From Verrucomicrobiota bacterium (GTDB taxonomy: Bacteria > Verrucomicrobiota > Verrucomicrobiia > Opitutales > Opitutaceae), in the NCBI GenBank assembly GCA_030604905.1, contig JAUVVA010000008.1, positions 1 through 59,116 on the forward strand: a stretch of 59,116 nucleotides of DNA, in the 5' to 3' direction. A model generated the notes under the pieces. It made no database searches, had not been told where the DNA came from, and worked only from the letters and a program-made list of their open reading frames with translations. Position numbers and translations under genes: made by a program. This document shows positions 17,856 through 26,974 of the stretch, one piece after another. Position 1 is the stretch's first letter, and the number at the start of each line of letters is the position of its first letter.

Positions 17856-19139
17856 CTAGGGGCCGGTGTTGAGGACCTTGCCGGTCTCGTTGCCATCCTC
17901 CGTTCCATCAGGTTTGTAGTGGATGTAGTCATACACGTCCTTCAACTCCACCTCAAGACGCCGGCCGACGCGGAGTTTTTCGTCGAAGCGCGAGTCGTTC
18001 ATCAGCACGCCCACGAGGCTCGTCGCCTGCCAGCCCGTCACCTCGACCCACATGAATTCCGTCTGACCTTCGATGACGAAGGGAACCTTGACGACCAGAC
18101 GCTCGTTTGGCTCGAGCCCTCGGCGAAAGCGCGGAGCCTTCTCAAAAAAGTCCCGCCGCGCCTTTTCGCTCGCGGCCTTCAGGGCTTCATCGCCCGCCTT
18201 TCGGCCGACGATGAAACTTTGCGTGCCATAGAGCGCGCCGAGGGCGGCGGCTTGCTTTTCGAGTGCGCTCCGCCCCGGGGCCTCCGGAAAGTCGAGCGCG
18301 AGCAGCCGGTTCTGCGGATCGCCTTTTTCCGGTCTTGCTTTGCGCAGCCGAAGATCGACCCGCCCCGTCGCTCCCTGCGCGGGATCTCCCAAAAGGTCCT
18401 TTTTCAGGCCCGCGTGCTGGATCTCCTCCAGGACGAGTCGGAAGATCGAATCTTCGGGACGCTGCCCCTCGAGCATGCGCTGGGCGCAGGCATTGATCGT
18501 GTTGCCCGCCGCGCGTGAGTTGCCCGCCGGGGTTTGGGAGATGACGAGGTCGGGCAGGCCAAATTTCCGCATGCCGAGGGTGATGATTCGCACCAGGTCG
18601 GGGTTGCGGTAGGCGTGCATGTTCACGTGACCCCGCACGTCCGGCACTTCCCCTTGCCAGGTATCGATCCGCTGCCGACGCCAGGCGGCGCGGGAGTAGA
18701 GGAGCCGGCACTCGCCGTCCCAAGGCAGGCCCTCGGTCAGCTCGGCCAGTCGGAGGGTGAGGAGGTTGGCGTCGAGGTTGGCGCGGAGGAGTTTTGCGGG
18801 AGCGGCTTCGAAGCGCAGCACAAGAACCCGCTCCGATTGTGCGATCGCGTAGCCTTGGTCCATCTTGAGATCGACGGAGAAATATTGAAACGCGTCGGGT
18901 CCCGGTGGCGGATAGTCGCCGATGTCCGCCCATTTGTGACGCACCGTGACATGGTCGCGCGAGGCGGCGAATTCATGGTCGAGCAATCCGCGCAAGGCGG
19001 CCTCGGCATCCGCGGCGGGGGCCGGGGCGAAGTAGAGAACAAAATCGAAGCCGACAGCTTCGGTCGTGGTGGGCTGGGCCGAGCTGACGGAAACGCCGGC
19101 GATGCCAAGAAGCGCGAAAAGACGGCTGCGAAAACTCAT
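17856..19139 (-). CDS. Secreted DUF2314-domain protein
   Basis: A 427-residue protein with an N-terminal signal peptide (SRLFALLGIAGVSVSSAQ). The last ~85 residues form a DUF2314 domain: VKVPFVIEGQTEFMWVEVTG, then GVLMNDSRFDEKLRVGRRLEV and the terminal DVYDYIHYKPDGTEDGNETG. DUF2314 (YegJ-like) has no established function. The ~300 preceding residues are not recognised; a segment VNMHAYRNPDLVRIITLGM and an NTINACAQRM motif may define a separate domain. The gene stands alone between gene debris and the restriction island. Confidence 0.82.
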   Translation of the reverse strand: MSFRSRLFALLGIAGVSVSSAQPTTTEAVGFDFVLYFAPAPAADAEAALRGLLDHEFAASRDHVTVRHKWADIGDYPPPGPDAFQYFSVDLKMDQGYAIAQSERVLVLRFEAAPAKLLRANLDANLLTLRLAELTEGLPWDGECRLLYSRAAWRRQRIDTWQGEVPDVRGHVNMHAYRNPDLVRIITLGMRKFGLPDLVISQTPAGNSRAAGNTINACAQRMLEGQRPEDSIFRLVLEEIQHAGLKKDLLGDPAQGATGRVDLRLRKARPEKGDPQNRLLALDFPEAPGRSALEKQAAALGALYGTQSFIVGRKAGDEALKAASEKARRDFFEKAPRFRRGLEPNERLVVKVPFVIEGQTEFMWVEVTGWQATSLVGVLMNDSRFDEKLRVGRRLEVELKDVYDYIHYKPDGTEDGNETGKVLNTGP

Positions 19140-19290
19140 GGATGGGGTGGGGCTGGAGAGGATTTAGGCGAAGGTGATGGCTGGGGGAGAGGGGGAATCG
19201 AAAGCGCTCCTCATCGTTGCGCCGGAGTAAGTGCAGAAGAACTGCGGGGCATGTGGACCAGTTTGCGGGGGGGCCGAATCAGGTTTTCCA

Positions 19291-22200
19291 CTACGCCGTC
19301 GCACGCGTGCGAACTTCCGCCAGGAGCGCGACGAGTTCATCGACCTGTCGAGGTGCGAAAAGGCCGTCGGGACCTGTGGGCGCGATATCCGTGAAGGGAC
19401 TTTCGTAGAGCAGCTCGGGCTTCATCGCCCCGTCGGAGGTGAGGTGGTCCACGATCAGGTTGACGAACTCGATCTGACTCGCGGATAGAACCTTGCCGGT
19501 GGTGAAGCGGTTGAGCGCCTGCTTGGCGGCTTCGCGGTCCAGACCAACCAAGGACCGCACAAACAGGCCGAGACCTTCGCTCTCCACCTTCGCCTTCTCC
19601 AGGAGTTCGGGCTCGCCCACGCCGCCACCCGCCAGCATCCGCTCCAGCTCCGCCAGATCGAGCGCGGTGAGCGGCTGGTTCATCCGGAGCTTTTGCACGC
19701 TCAGGTGGTCGAGGTGCTCGCGGAGGAAAGCGCGCGCCTTCTCCCGGAAACGTGCGAAGCCATCCGCCGTGACAAAGGCGCCGAGCGCGATCTCCGTGCC
19801 CTCGCCGATCTCGTCCTCGAAGTTCGTGTAGATCGGCTTCCGCTGCTTTTTGTCGATCAGCTTGATCAGGGCGCGCAACTTCACCCGGGCCGATTCCAGC
19901 ATGGCGAGCGTCACATCCTGCCACCACTCGTCGCTCTGGATTTCCTGAATCAGCGCCATCTGGGCGTTCACCATCGGAATCGCGCTTTTCTCCTCCAGCA
20001 GCCCCGCGAGCTGCTTTACCTGCTGGCTCAGGCGCTTAAAGGCCGGCTCCGCTCGGAGCAACGCGAGCTGGAGATTGAGCAGCAGCAGATCAAAGCGCTT
20101 CGCCTCCTCGTCTTCGGCGTCCAGCTCGGCGGGCAGACCTGCGACCTCGTTTGCCAGCTCCGCGCGGTCTTCTGGCCCGAGCGAAAGCCAGGCCTCGCGG
20201 CGCGTGTATTTCTCCACCAGCCGCCGCTTCGGGCGCACGACGAAGTTGTCCACGTTCATCGCCGACACCTCGCGGTGGAGCAGGGCGACGACGTCCCGCC
20301 GCAGGTCGAATTCGTGGGGAAGCGTTTCGCAGACCACGTCGCGGTTCGCGTCCTCGAGCACCCCCGCCAGTTCAACGCGGGTCTTGAAGAGACGTTTCCC
20401 GAGCGATTCGCCGGCCCCTCCCTCGATCGTGGCCGGGTTTTGCCTAAAAAACTCCAGGTTCTGGCAGTAGTCGAAGATGGTGAAGAACTCCTTGTTTTGG
20501 CCGGGACCGAAAAGATCGGGGCAAAGCCGCGTGCCGCGGCCGACCATCTGCCAGAACTTGGTCTTCGAGCGGACGAGCTTGAAGAAGACGAGGTTCACCA
20601 CTTCCGGCACGTCGATGCCGGTGTCGAGCATGTCCACGGAGATCGCGATGTGGGGCGCCTTGTCCTTCTGCGAAAAGTCGTCGATCAGGCTCTGCGCGTA
20701 TTCGGTCTGGAAGGTGATGACGCGGGCAAATTTTCCCGCGAGGTGCGGATAGTTCAGGTCGAAGCGCTGCTGGATGAAGTCGGCGTGCGCCTGGTTTTTC
20801 GCGAAGATGATCGTCTTCCCCAGCCGGTCGCCGCCCGCGACGGTCTGGCCCTTGGTCATCAGGTGGGCGAGGACCTTGTCCACCGTGTCTTCGTTGAACA
20901 ACCACTTGTTCACCGCCTCGGCCTCGACGTGGTCGGGCTTGCTGCCGTCCTCGTCCCATTCCTTCGCGTCCCAGGCCTCTTTTTCCTCCTCGCTGAGGTC
21001 GTCGTAGCTCACGCCTTCGCGGACAAATTTGAGCGGCACCGAGACCGCTTTGGAGGGCACGAGGAACTTGTCGCCGACGGCGTCCTTGAGGTCGTAGGCG
21101 TCGGTGGGCACGCCTTTTTCGAGGTCGAAGAGGCCGTAGGTGTCGCGGTCGAGCTCGTCGCGTGGGGTGGCGGTGAGGCCGACGAGGAGCGAGTCGAAGT
21201 AGTCGAAGATCGCCTTGTATTTCTGGTAAACCGAGCGGTGGGCCTCGTCGATGACCACGAGGTCGAAGTGGCCGACGCCGAAGCGGCGCTGGCCGTCCTG
21301 CGTCTCGTCGATCAGCCCCATCATGGTGGGGTAGGTGGAGACAAAGACGCGGCCTTCCGCGGCCTTTTCCGTGACGAGGTTGACCGGCGAGGCCTCGGGC
21401 AGGAATTTTTTGAAGGCGTTGACCGCCTGGTTCACCAGCGCGACGCGGTCGGCGAGGAAGAGCACGCGCTTGGCCCAGTTGCAGCGCATGAGGAGATCGC
21501 AGAGCGCGATCACGGTGCGCGTCTTGCCCGCGCCGGTGGCCATGACGACGAGCGCCTTGCGGTCCTTGTCCTTTTCGTAGGCCTCGCAGATGCGGCGGAT
21601 GGCGCGGGTCTGGTAGTAGCGCTCGACGATGGTCTCGCTGATTTTCGCCGCGGCGAGCGGCTTGCGGGTCTCGCGGCGTTGGACGAGCAGCTCCAGCTCG
21701 GCTTTTTTGTGAAAACCCTGCACCGGGCGCGGCGGGTAGAGCGTGTCGTCCCATAGCCAGTGCTCATAGCCGTTGGTGTAGTAGATGACGGGGCGGCGGC
21801 CGAACTGCTTTTCGAGGCAGTCGGCGTAGAGCTCGGCCTGGCGCTGGCCGACGCTTGGGTCGCGCTTGGTGCGCTTGGCCTCGACGACCGCGAGCGGTTT
21901 GCCGTCGTCGCCCCAGAGCACGTAGTCGACGAAGCCTTTGCCCTGGGTGTTGGGCATGCCGGCGACCTCGTATTCACGATCTCGCGCTTGATCGAGCGCC
22001 CAGCCGGCCTCCTTGAGCAGGAGGTCGATGAAGGTGTCGCGCGTCTCCGCCTCGGAGTAGTCGTGGGTGTCGGGCTGGGCGGTGTTGGCCTTCTTGGCCG
22101 CGGCCACCTCCTCGCGCGCCTGCCGGAGCGCGGCGTCGAGTTCCTCCTTTTCGCGCAGGAGCGCGGCGAGCTTTTCGTCCCGCTCGCGGAGCTGTGTATC

Positions 22201-22668
22201 CAGTTTTTGGAGCTGCTCGACGGTTTGTTTGGGCAGCGGCGCGGTCTTGGGCAGCGCGGCGGGATCGAAGGCAAGGGCGGCGGCCGGCTTGGCGCCTTGC
22301 GCGTAGGTGCGGGCCAGCCAGTAGCAGACGTGGAAAAGCTCTTTCGTCGCCGTCGGGCCGTCGGCGGGCGCGACGGGGCGATTGTGGACGGCGCGGTTGC
22401 CGAGGGTGACGAGGACGCGCGCCTTGGCGAAGACCGCCTCGCCGACGAGCTGCTTGAAGGAGGGCTCGTGGATGAGCGCGCTGAGGCTGTCGTCGTAGGG
22501 TAGCTTGAGCTTTGCCTCGTATTTGAAGAGCCAGTGGACGATCAGCTCCAGACCGCGCCGCGCGTGAAAGCAGGCGGTGCGTGGATCGGGCAGGGCGGCC
22601 GCCTCCGCCCGCGTCGCGGCCTCGTGGATCTCCGGCCATTCGAGGGCGAGGAAGGCGAAGTGGCTCAT
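19291..22668 (-). CDS. hsdR: Type I restriction endonuclease R subunit (HsdR, EcoEI-like)
   Basis: A 1125-residue motor/nuclease subunit that translocates DNA and cleaves unmethylated sites. An N-terminal DUF4145-like helical domain (about 1-130) and a coiled coil (about 150-195) precede the HSDR_N nuclease, with Asp248 in GFVDYVLW and Glu263-x-Lys265 in VVEAKRT. The SF2 helicase has Walker [11 protein letters not shown] (about 376-385), DEAH in VVIDEAHRS, and [14 protein letters not shown]. An EcoEI-type C-terminal region follows. All catalytic motifs look intact. The start at 22668 overlaps the abiEii stop as ATGA, so hsdR translation is coupled to the toxin gene, not directly to hsdM/hsdS. 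Confidence 0.93.
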   Translation of the reverse strand: MSHFAFLALEWPEIHEAATRAEAAALPDPRTACFHARRGLELIVHWLFKYEAKLKLPYDDSLSALIHEPSFKQLVGEAVFAKARVLVTLGNRAVHNRPVAPADGPTATKELFHVCYWLARTYAQGAKPAAALAFDPAALPKTAPLPKQTVEQLQKLDTQLRERDEKLAALLREKEELDAALRQAREEVAAAKKANTAQPDTHDYSEAETRDTFIDLLLKEAGWALDQARDREYEVAGMPNTQGKGFVDYVLWGDDGKPLAVVEAKRTKRDPSVGQRQAELYADCLEKQFGRRPVIYYTNGYEHWLWDDTLYPPRPVQGFHKKAELELLVQRRETRKPLAAAKISETIVERYYQTRAIRRICEAYEKDKDRKALVVMATGAGKTRTVIALCDLLMRCNWAKRVLFLADRVALVNQAVNAFKKFLPEASPVNLVTEKAAEGRVFVSTYPTMMGLIDETQDGQRRFGVGHFDLVVIDEAHRSVYQKYKAIFDYFDSLLVGLTATPRDELDRDTYGLFDLEKGVPTDAYDLKDAVGDKFLVPSKAVSVPLKFVREGVSYDDLSEEEKEAWDAKEWDEDGSKPDHVEAEAVNKWLFNEDTVDKVLAHLMTKGQTVAGGDRLGKTIIFAKNQAHADFIQQRFDLNYPHLAGKFARVITFQTEYAQSLIDDFSQKDKAPHIAISVDMLDTGIDVPEVVNLVFFKLVRSKTKFWQMVGRGTRLCPDLFGPGQNKEFFTIFDYCQNLEFFRQNPATIEGGAGESLGKRLFKTRVELAGVLEDANRDVVCETLPHEFDLRRDVVALLHREVSAMNVDNFVVRPKRRLVEKYTRREAWLSLGPEDRAELANEVAGLPAELDAEDEEAKRFDLLLLNLQLALLRAEPAFKRLSQQVKQLAGLLEEKSAIPMVNAQMALIQEIQSDEWWQDVTLAMLESARVKLRALIKLIDKKQRKPIYTNFEDEIGEGTEIALGAFVTADGFARFREKARAFLREHLDHLSVQKLRMNQPLTALDLAELERMLAGGGVGEPELLEKAKVESEGLGLFVRSLVGLDREAAKQALNRFTTGKVLSASQIEFVNLIVDHLTSDGAMKPELLYESPFTDIAPTGPDGLFAPRQVDELVALLAEVRTRATA

Positions 22669-23690
22669 GGGCGGTTTATTGTGTGTTCCGCTTCGGCGAG
22701 GACGGCGAGCATTTCGTCGAAGGACAGGGGCTCCTGGATGAACATCGGCCGCATCGCCGCGTAGTCGGCGCGCAGCTCGGCGAGGCGGCTCGCGGGCGGG
22801 AGCAGGCGGAAGGTGCCGGGCGCGGCGGTGGCGTAGTGGGCCCAGGCGGACGCGAAGAAGCGAGACTTGTGGTGGCGCACGCGCGCGAGCAGGTCGAGCT
22901 GGCGCGCGCAAGCCGGCCCGGACGGGTGGCGCCAGAGCGCGGCGAAGTCCGCGTAGTGCCGGGCGTAGCGGTCGGGCATGGGCTTGACGGCGGGACGATG
23001 AAACTCCGCGTGCAGGATCGTGGCCTTCTCCCAGAAGGTGCGCTCGATCTCCAAAGCGACGACCTCGGCGGCCGTGTCGGAGAAAACGCCGGGGGCGATC
23101 TCCGCGACCAGCGCGTCGATGCGATGGCGCCCGGTCGGGCGTTGATCGGTGAGCGACCCAAATTCGATTTTCACCTCGCGGGCGATGTAGCTCACGCCGG
23201 GGGGCAGGGCACTGGGATAGATGAAAAACAGCACCGGGGAGTGGCTGGCCTGATCCAGCCGGAAGCGCAGCCACGAGCCTCCGCCGGAAGCAGGCCCGAG
23301 CAAGCGGCGCAGCTCGGCGTCGAGCACGGGCAGCCAATGCGATTCCACCCGGTGGGCGCAGGCGGCCTCCACTTGCGGCCGCAGGCGCTCGGTCCAGGCG
23401 TTTTTTGAGGAGGTTTCCAGCTCTTCGTCGGTCCAGCCAAGGGAGACCGGACTGATGCCGAGATCCACGTCCTCCGAAAACCGCGCGATGGCGCGAAACA
23501 CTTTTGACAGCGATGTGCCGCCTTTGAAGACGGCCGTGCCGCCGAGTTCCGGGAGATCGAAGATACGGCCCAGCAGCCAGCAAACCCAGAAGTCCTTTTC
23601 GAGGATGACGGCGGGCACGCCGAGTTCTTCGCCCATGACCAGAAGCAAGTCGCGGCGCTCGTTCTCGGGCAGTGTCGCGAGGGTTTTCAT
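22665..23690 (-). CDS. abiEii: AbiEii-family nucleotidyltransferase toxin
   Basis: A 341-residue protein of the AbiEii/DUF1814 nucleotidyltransferase family, the toxin of type IV toxin-antitoxin abortive-infection systems. The GGTSLSK motif (57-63) and the metal-binding D-x-D in SEDVDL (74-76) are both present. [13 protein letters not shown] and a C-terminal helical region complete the family pattern. Characterised AbiEii proteins bind GTP and arrest growth; related MenT toxins modify tRNA. The start at 23690 overlaps the abiEi stop by 4 bp, and its own stop overlaps hsdR by 4 bp. Confidence 0.88.
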   Translation of the reverse strand: MKTLATLPENERRDLLLVMGEELGVPAVILEKDFWVCWLLGRIFDLPELGGTAVFKGGTSLSKVFRAIARFSEDVDLGISPVSLGWTDEELETSSKNAWTERLRPQVEAACAHRVESHWLPVLDAELRRLLGPASGGGSWLRFRLDQASHSPVLFFIYPSALPPGVSYIAREVKIEFGSLTDQRPTGRHRIDALVAEIAPGVFSDTAAEVVALEIERTFWEKATILHAEFHRPAVKPMPDRYARHYADFAALWRHPSGPACARQLDLLARVRHHKSRFFASAWAHYATAAPGTFRLLPPASRLAELRADYAAMRPMFIQEPLSFDEMLAVLAEAEHTINRP

Positions 23691-24301
23691 GAGCCTGCTT
23701 TTGTTTGGTCCGCGATGGCCCGCAGGTGGGGATGCATCCACGCGGGAGCGTAGCGCAGGTCGCGCAAGAGCCGGCGCCGATCCTCGGCTTTGAGTTCCCG
23801 CCGGAGATGGGCGACACGTTCCGGCGTAACGTGAGCCCGGCCGATGGCGCGCAGCCCGGAGAAAACCAGACGCGACACGTCGGACGCCCCGGTCATCTCG
23901 CGCAAGGGACGACGCTCCAGCTTCACCGGACGCCGTTTGCCGAGGTCGAACTCACGGGACGGGCCGTCGGTCTCGTAGATGATCTGCGCCGGCACTTGCT
24001 CGGTGAGATGAAGCTCGTTGGCGGCGTGGGCGCCGTGCGGTTGCAAGCGGCGTCCGGTGCGCCGGGCGACGGCGGCGACGAACTCCTGCGGCGACACGCT
24101 CAACTCGCCGAGGACTGCATGGCGGCGCGGACGGTCATAGTAACCGCGCCGAACGCGGCGGATTGCGCCCTCGTCGTGCAGGCGTTTCAAGACCATGCCG
24201 ACGGCCGCGCTTGGCGCGAGATCGAGAAAATCGAAGCGGCCGAACACCCGCTCGGGGGGCCAGCGGCGTAGCCGGCGGGCGATTTTGTCCCTCAAAGTCA
24301 T
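23687..24301 (-). CDS. abiEi: AbiEi/DUF6088-family antitoxin and probable autorepressor
   Basis: A 204-residue protein with an N-terminal winged-helix region ([20 protein letters not shown], then [12 protein letters not shown]) followed by an AbiEi/DUF6088-like domain ([39 protein letters not shown]). In studied AbiE systems the antitoxin represses its own promoter by binding inverted repeats and neutralises the toxin. An AGAGGAAG Shine-Dalgarno lies about 9 nt before the ATG. An inverted-repeat operator candidate is immediately upstream. It is coupled to the toxin gene by a 4-bp overlap. Confidence 0.82.
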   Translation of the reverse strand: MTLRDKIARRLRRWPPERVFGRFDFLDLAPSAAVGMVLKRLHDEGAIRRVRRGYYDRPRRHAVLGELSVSPQEFVAAVARRTGRRLQPHGAHAANELHLTEQVPAQIIYETDGPSREFDLGKRRPVKLERRPLREMTGASDVSRLVFSGLRAIGRAHVTPERVAHLRRELKAEDRRRLLRDLRYAPAWMHPHLRAIADQTKAGS

Positions 24302-24322
24302 GCGTGAAGCTTCCTCTGAAAA

Positions 24323-24352
24323 TGTTACAAATGCAACGCCATTCTTGTAACA
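24323..24352 (-). promoter_or_regulatory. Putative AbiEi operator/promoter
   Basis: A perfect inverted repeat, TGTTACAA (24323-24330) and TTGTAACA (24345-24352), has half-site centres 22 bp apart, about two helical turns. It lies 22-51 bp upstream of the abiEi start. On the minus strand a weak promoter can be read through it: GTTACA as -35, 18 bp, TAACAT as -10. A repressor bound to the repeat would block it. The region is AT-rich compared with the surrounding DNA. This is inference from position and symmetry. Confidence 0.6.
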
Positions 24353-24406
24353 AAAGGTCCCGCTTTACCTGCGTGCGACGCAGCGGTCGAGGGGGCGTGG
24401 CGCGGT

Positions 24407-24480
24407 TCAGCGTTCGCGGCGGAAGGCGCGGTGTTGGAGGGTGGCGAAGAGGGCGTCGAGCTCGGCCAGCGCCGCGCTGC
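24407..24480 (-). pseudogene. Duplicated 3' end of hsdS (remnant)
   Basis: The minus strand encodes AALAELDALFATLQHRAFRR followed by ER and a stop, which is the C-terminus of the intact HsdS (…FRGEL) with a changed tail. At the DNA level 24415-24480 matches 25771-25833 with a 40-plus-bp identical core. No other part of hsdS is present. The two copies are direct repeats that flank the STAS-like and DUF3800 genes. Confidence 0.8.
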
Positions 24481-24504
24481 GGCGCCTGCGATCCGCTGAA
24501 GGAA

Positions 24505-24909
24505 TCAGGCATCGATCCGGCCGCGGGTTTTTTGCAGGCCAAGATCGATGGCCGCTTCCACGAGGACCCGGAGCACCGGGTTGCAGCCCTTGAAGAGAAT
24601 TTTGTCTAGAACCGCCTCGCCATGCTGCTCGACCACGCCCGCGACGAGCGCGTTCATGAAAGAGCTGTTGGCATTCCGCACCCCGGTGAAATCGAGGGTG
24701 ATTTCGCGCCCAATAGCCAGGCAAGGCTCGATGCGAGCCATGCGAAAACGGGCGGCGGACTCGCCGTCGGCAAGGTGGATGCCGAGTTCTTGGGCTATGT
24801 GCAGAGCGATCAAAAGTGTCAGCGGTTTCCGGGCGTCTCGATGGATGGCGGCCAAGACTCGGGCAGAGATTGTTGCTTGCGCTAGGCACTTAGCGAGCCG
24901 ATGGTTCAC
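24505..24909 (-). CDS. STAS-like (DUF4325) protein
   Basis: A 134-residue protein whose second half is a DUF4325 STAS-like domain: EITLDFTGVRNANSSFMNAL, then VVEQHGEAVLDKILFKGCNP and VEAAIDLGLQK. Such domains occur alone or fused to ATPases, and some relatives sit next to defence genes; their biochemical role is not known. The start is a GTG and is uncertain. It lies between the DUF3800 gene and the hsdS remnant, separated from DUF3800 by 70 bp containing a perfect hairpin. Confidence 0.72.
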   Translation of the reverse strand: MNHRLAKCLAQATISARVLAAIHRDARKPLTLLIALHIAQELGIHLADGESAARFRMARIEPCLAIGREITLDFTGVRNANSSFMNALVAGVVEQHGEAVLDKILFKGCNPVLRVLVEAAIDLGLQKTRGRIDA

Positions 24910-24951
24910 TTGGATCTGAACACCGGCTCGTCTGGGTAGTAGGATTCAACC

Positions 24952-24971
24952 GGGGACCCGAAAGGGTCCCC
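24952..24971. repeat. Perfect hairpin between DUF3800 and STAS-like genes
   Basis: GGGGACCC (24952-24959), loop GAAA, GGGTCCCC (24964-24971). On the plus strand it is followed by TCACTTTTT, which resembles an intrinsic terminator pointing against the operon. On the minus strand no T-run follows, so it may instead be a transcript-processing or attenuation structure. Confidence 0.55.
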
Positions 24972-24979
24972 TCACTTTT

Positions 24980-25747
24980 TCACAGTAGCACGATCCCGTC
25001 GGGGCGTTTGAAGGAGGCGGGCTTGTAGGAAATCGGATCGAGACGCTTGAAGTAGTTTTGGCCGGATTTGGCCTTCATGTAGGCATTGGGTGCGAAGTGT
25101 TGGTAGAGCAAAAACGCACACAGATCGGCCGACTGGATGAAGTAGGAGCTGTCCGAGTCGCGGTGGCTCGCATCTTCGATGATGTAGCGCAGCTGGAGAT
25201 TCCGGTAGCCGCCCCCGAAAGCGGCCTGGCTCGGCACGGGGTTATAGGCGCGCATGCGGCGGAGCAGCAGCCGCAGTTGTTTTTCGTCGGTGCGATCGGG
25301 GAAAAGCATCCCGCGCTCGTCGCCTTGTCGCGGACCGGGAAGGGTGCCGCGCGTGAGCCCGTTCTCGAAGCGCTGGATGAGGGCCTGCCAAGCCATGTCG
25401 AAGACGCGATACGCGGGTGGCTTGCCCTGTTTGTCCACGACCACGTTGATGACCGTGATGGCATCCAGAGCGGCGAGTTTGTCGGCGTAACGGCGGAGGA
25501 TTTCCAAGCGCTGGTGCTTGGGAATGCGCGCGAGTTCGCCGGGCTTGGCCAGCATGTGACCGGCGTGGATTTCCTCTCTCAGCTTTAATCCGAACAGGGC
25601 CTTCAACTCCCGGCGAAACGCGATCAACTCTTCCAAGCAGGCCGCCCAGCGCAGCTCGTGTAGAATCAGGCCGGAAAGGGTGAAGTAGCGCACCGGCGAG
25701 TTTCCCAGGCCGGGGTCTCCGCTTTCATCGACATACATGAGATACAT
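24980..25747 (-). CDS. DUF3800-domain protein
   Basis: A 255-residue protein matching DUF3800. It begins YLMYVDESGDPG with the conserved DES/DEsG acidic motif, has a central LEILRRYADKLAALDAITVI segment, and a C-terminal acidic pair region (YIIEDASHRDSDSSYFIQSADLCAFLLYQ). DUF3800 proteins are predicted to have an RNase H-like fold and are frequent in defence islands and mobile elements, though their role is unproven. It starts 15 bp after hsdS on the same strand, so it is likely co-transcribed. It lies inside the segment flanked by hsdS 3'-end repeats. Confidence 0.82.
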   Translation of the reverse strand: MYLMYVDESGDPGLGNSPVRYFTLSGLILHELRWAACLEELIAFRRELKALFGLKLREEIHAGHMLAKPGELARIPKHQRLEILRRYADKLAALDAITVINVVVDKQGKPPAYRVFDMAWQALIQRFENGLTRGTLPGPRQGDERGMLFPDRTDEKQLRLLLRRMRAYNPVPSQAAFGGGYRNLQLRYIIEDASHRDSDSSYFIQSADLCAFLLYQHFAPNAYMKAKSGQNYFKRLDPISYKPASFKRPDGIVLL

Positions 25748-25762
25748 GGGAAGGAATGCGGC

Positions 25763-26974
25763 TCAGAGCTCGCCGCGGAAGGCGCGGTGTTGGAGGGTGG
25801 CGAAGAGGGCGTCGAGCTCCGCCAGCGCCGCGCGCTGCGCCGCCTTCAGCTTCTCCACCGCGGACACCCGGCGGGCGAATTCGCGCTGGAGATCGAGGGG
25901 CGGGAGTCCGGTGCGAATGGTGAGAACTTTATCCTGCGAAATGTTCTTCATCGATCCACTCGTGCCGCTCGCTCGTTGAGCGACTTCACGGCGGAACTTT
26001 GGCTGCCGGAATAAATACCTCACGAAATGGGGATCTGCTCGCGGTTCCTGATGCCATACGAAGCGCCAGAGCTTGTCGGGGAGAAGTAGATTGGGCGGGG
26101 TTTTAAAAACATAGGCCGTGGCGCCAATTAACTCGGCCGTGTTGGCGCGGCTAAAGAGCAAATCGCCTGCGCGGACGATGTGTGACGCCGGAGGCTCGTA
26201 ATCAGGAGGGAGCGCCTTGCTCTGTTCGGGACGGTAATCGAGCGACGTGACCGCACTGACCTTGAGCACGCGATACGGAGACGTCGTGTCGTCCTCGTCG
26301 TCGGCGACGATGCTCTTTCCGCTCTCGAAGCCGGCAACGAAGTCGCCGACTGAGTTGATCGGCCAATTACGGTCGTTCGCCACCGGATCGCCGAAGAGGT
26401 CGAGGAAGAGGGATTGGGTGAGGGTGTCGAGGTGGGCGAGGGCGGCGCGGCGCTTGGCCCGCAAGGCCTCCGCCCGGTCCAGCACCTCCGCGATCCGCCG
26501 CTGCTCCGCCAGCGGCGGCAGGGGGATTTTCACGCCACGAACCAATTCGCAGTTCAGGTTCTTAACCGTGGCACCGGCGGCCAAGCGCTCGAACTCGGCA
26601 TAAATCGCGTTCGAGCCGAGCAGGTGATAGAAAAAATCAGGAGAGGTGTCCGCCCGTTTTGGGCTGAGCACGAGCCAACCGTCGTGAATACAGCCGCTCG
26701 TCTCCATTATGTAGGGCCGACCAAAGCTCATCGAATTTGTGAGCAGGAAGTCGCCCGGCTTCACCATGCGAGAGCGGCTGGCGCCTTCTTTGATGATCCG
26801 CTTCCGAGTGGTCCGAATATACTTCGAGCTCTCCGTTGCATCTCCAATCATGATCCAGTTTATGCCGTCTGGCTCGTCGGTGATGAATTTGTCGATGGGG
26901 CGAGGAGACCCGCCTCGTGCAATGTCGAAGACTTCATCGAGCCTAACCACTGGCCAGTGGGAGGTCGCCTTCAC
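25763..26974 (-). CDS. hsdS: Type I restriction-modification specificity subunit (HsdS)
   Basis: A 403-residue DNA-specificity subunit with two target-recognition domains. TRD1 begins WPVVRLDEVFDIARGGSPRP and ends at the first conserved helix LPPLAEQRRIAEVLDRAEAL. TRD2 (about residues 200-360) ends at the second conserved helix LPPLDLQREFARRVSAVEKL. The start is taken as the GTG at 26974, which overlaps the hsdM stop as GTGA and has GGAGG upstream. Both domains look intact. A partial copy of its 3' end is found 1.3 kb downstream. Confidence 0.9.
   Translation of the reverse strand: MKATSHWPVVRLDEVFDIARGGSPRPIDKFITDEPDGINWIMIGDATESSKYIRTTRKRIIKEGASRSRMVKPGDFLLTNSMSFGRPYIMETSGCIHDGWLVLSPKRADTSPDFFYHLLGSNAIYAEFERLAAGATVKNLNCELVRGVKIPLPPLAEQRRIAEVLDRAEALRAKRRAALAHLDTLTQSLFLDLFGDPVANDRNWPINSVGDFVAGFESGKSIVADDEDDTTSPYRVLKVSAVTSLDYRPEQSKALPPDYEPPASHIVRAGDLLFSRANTAELIGATAYVFKTPPNLLLPDKLWRFVWHQEPRADPHFVRYLFRQPKFRREVAQRASGTSGSMKNISQDKVLTIRTGLPPLDLQREFARRVSAVEKLKAAQRAALAELDALFATLQHRAFRGEL

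Noticed and set aside
24407-24889. 160-codon minus-strand frame joining the hsdS remnant to upstream sequence
   Set aside because: Only its last ~22 codons match HsdS. The rest is an out-of-frame shadow of the STAS-like gene, which has a clear domain in the other frame.
24407-26974. Phase-variable hsdS switching
   Set aside because: The second copy is only ~60 bp of the 3' end in direct orientation, with no second set of target-recognition domains and no invertase gene nearby.
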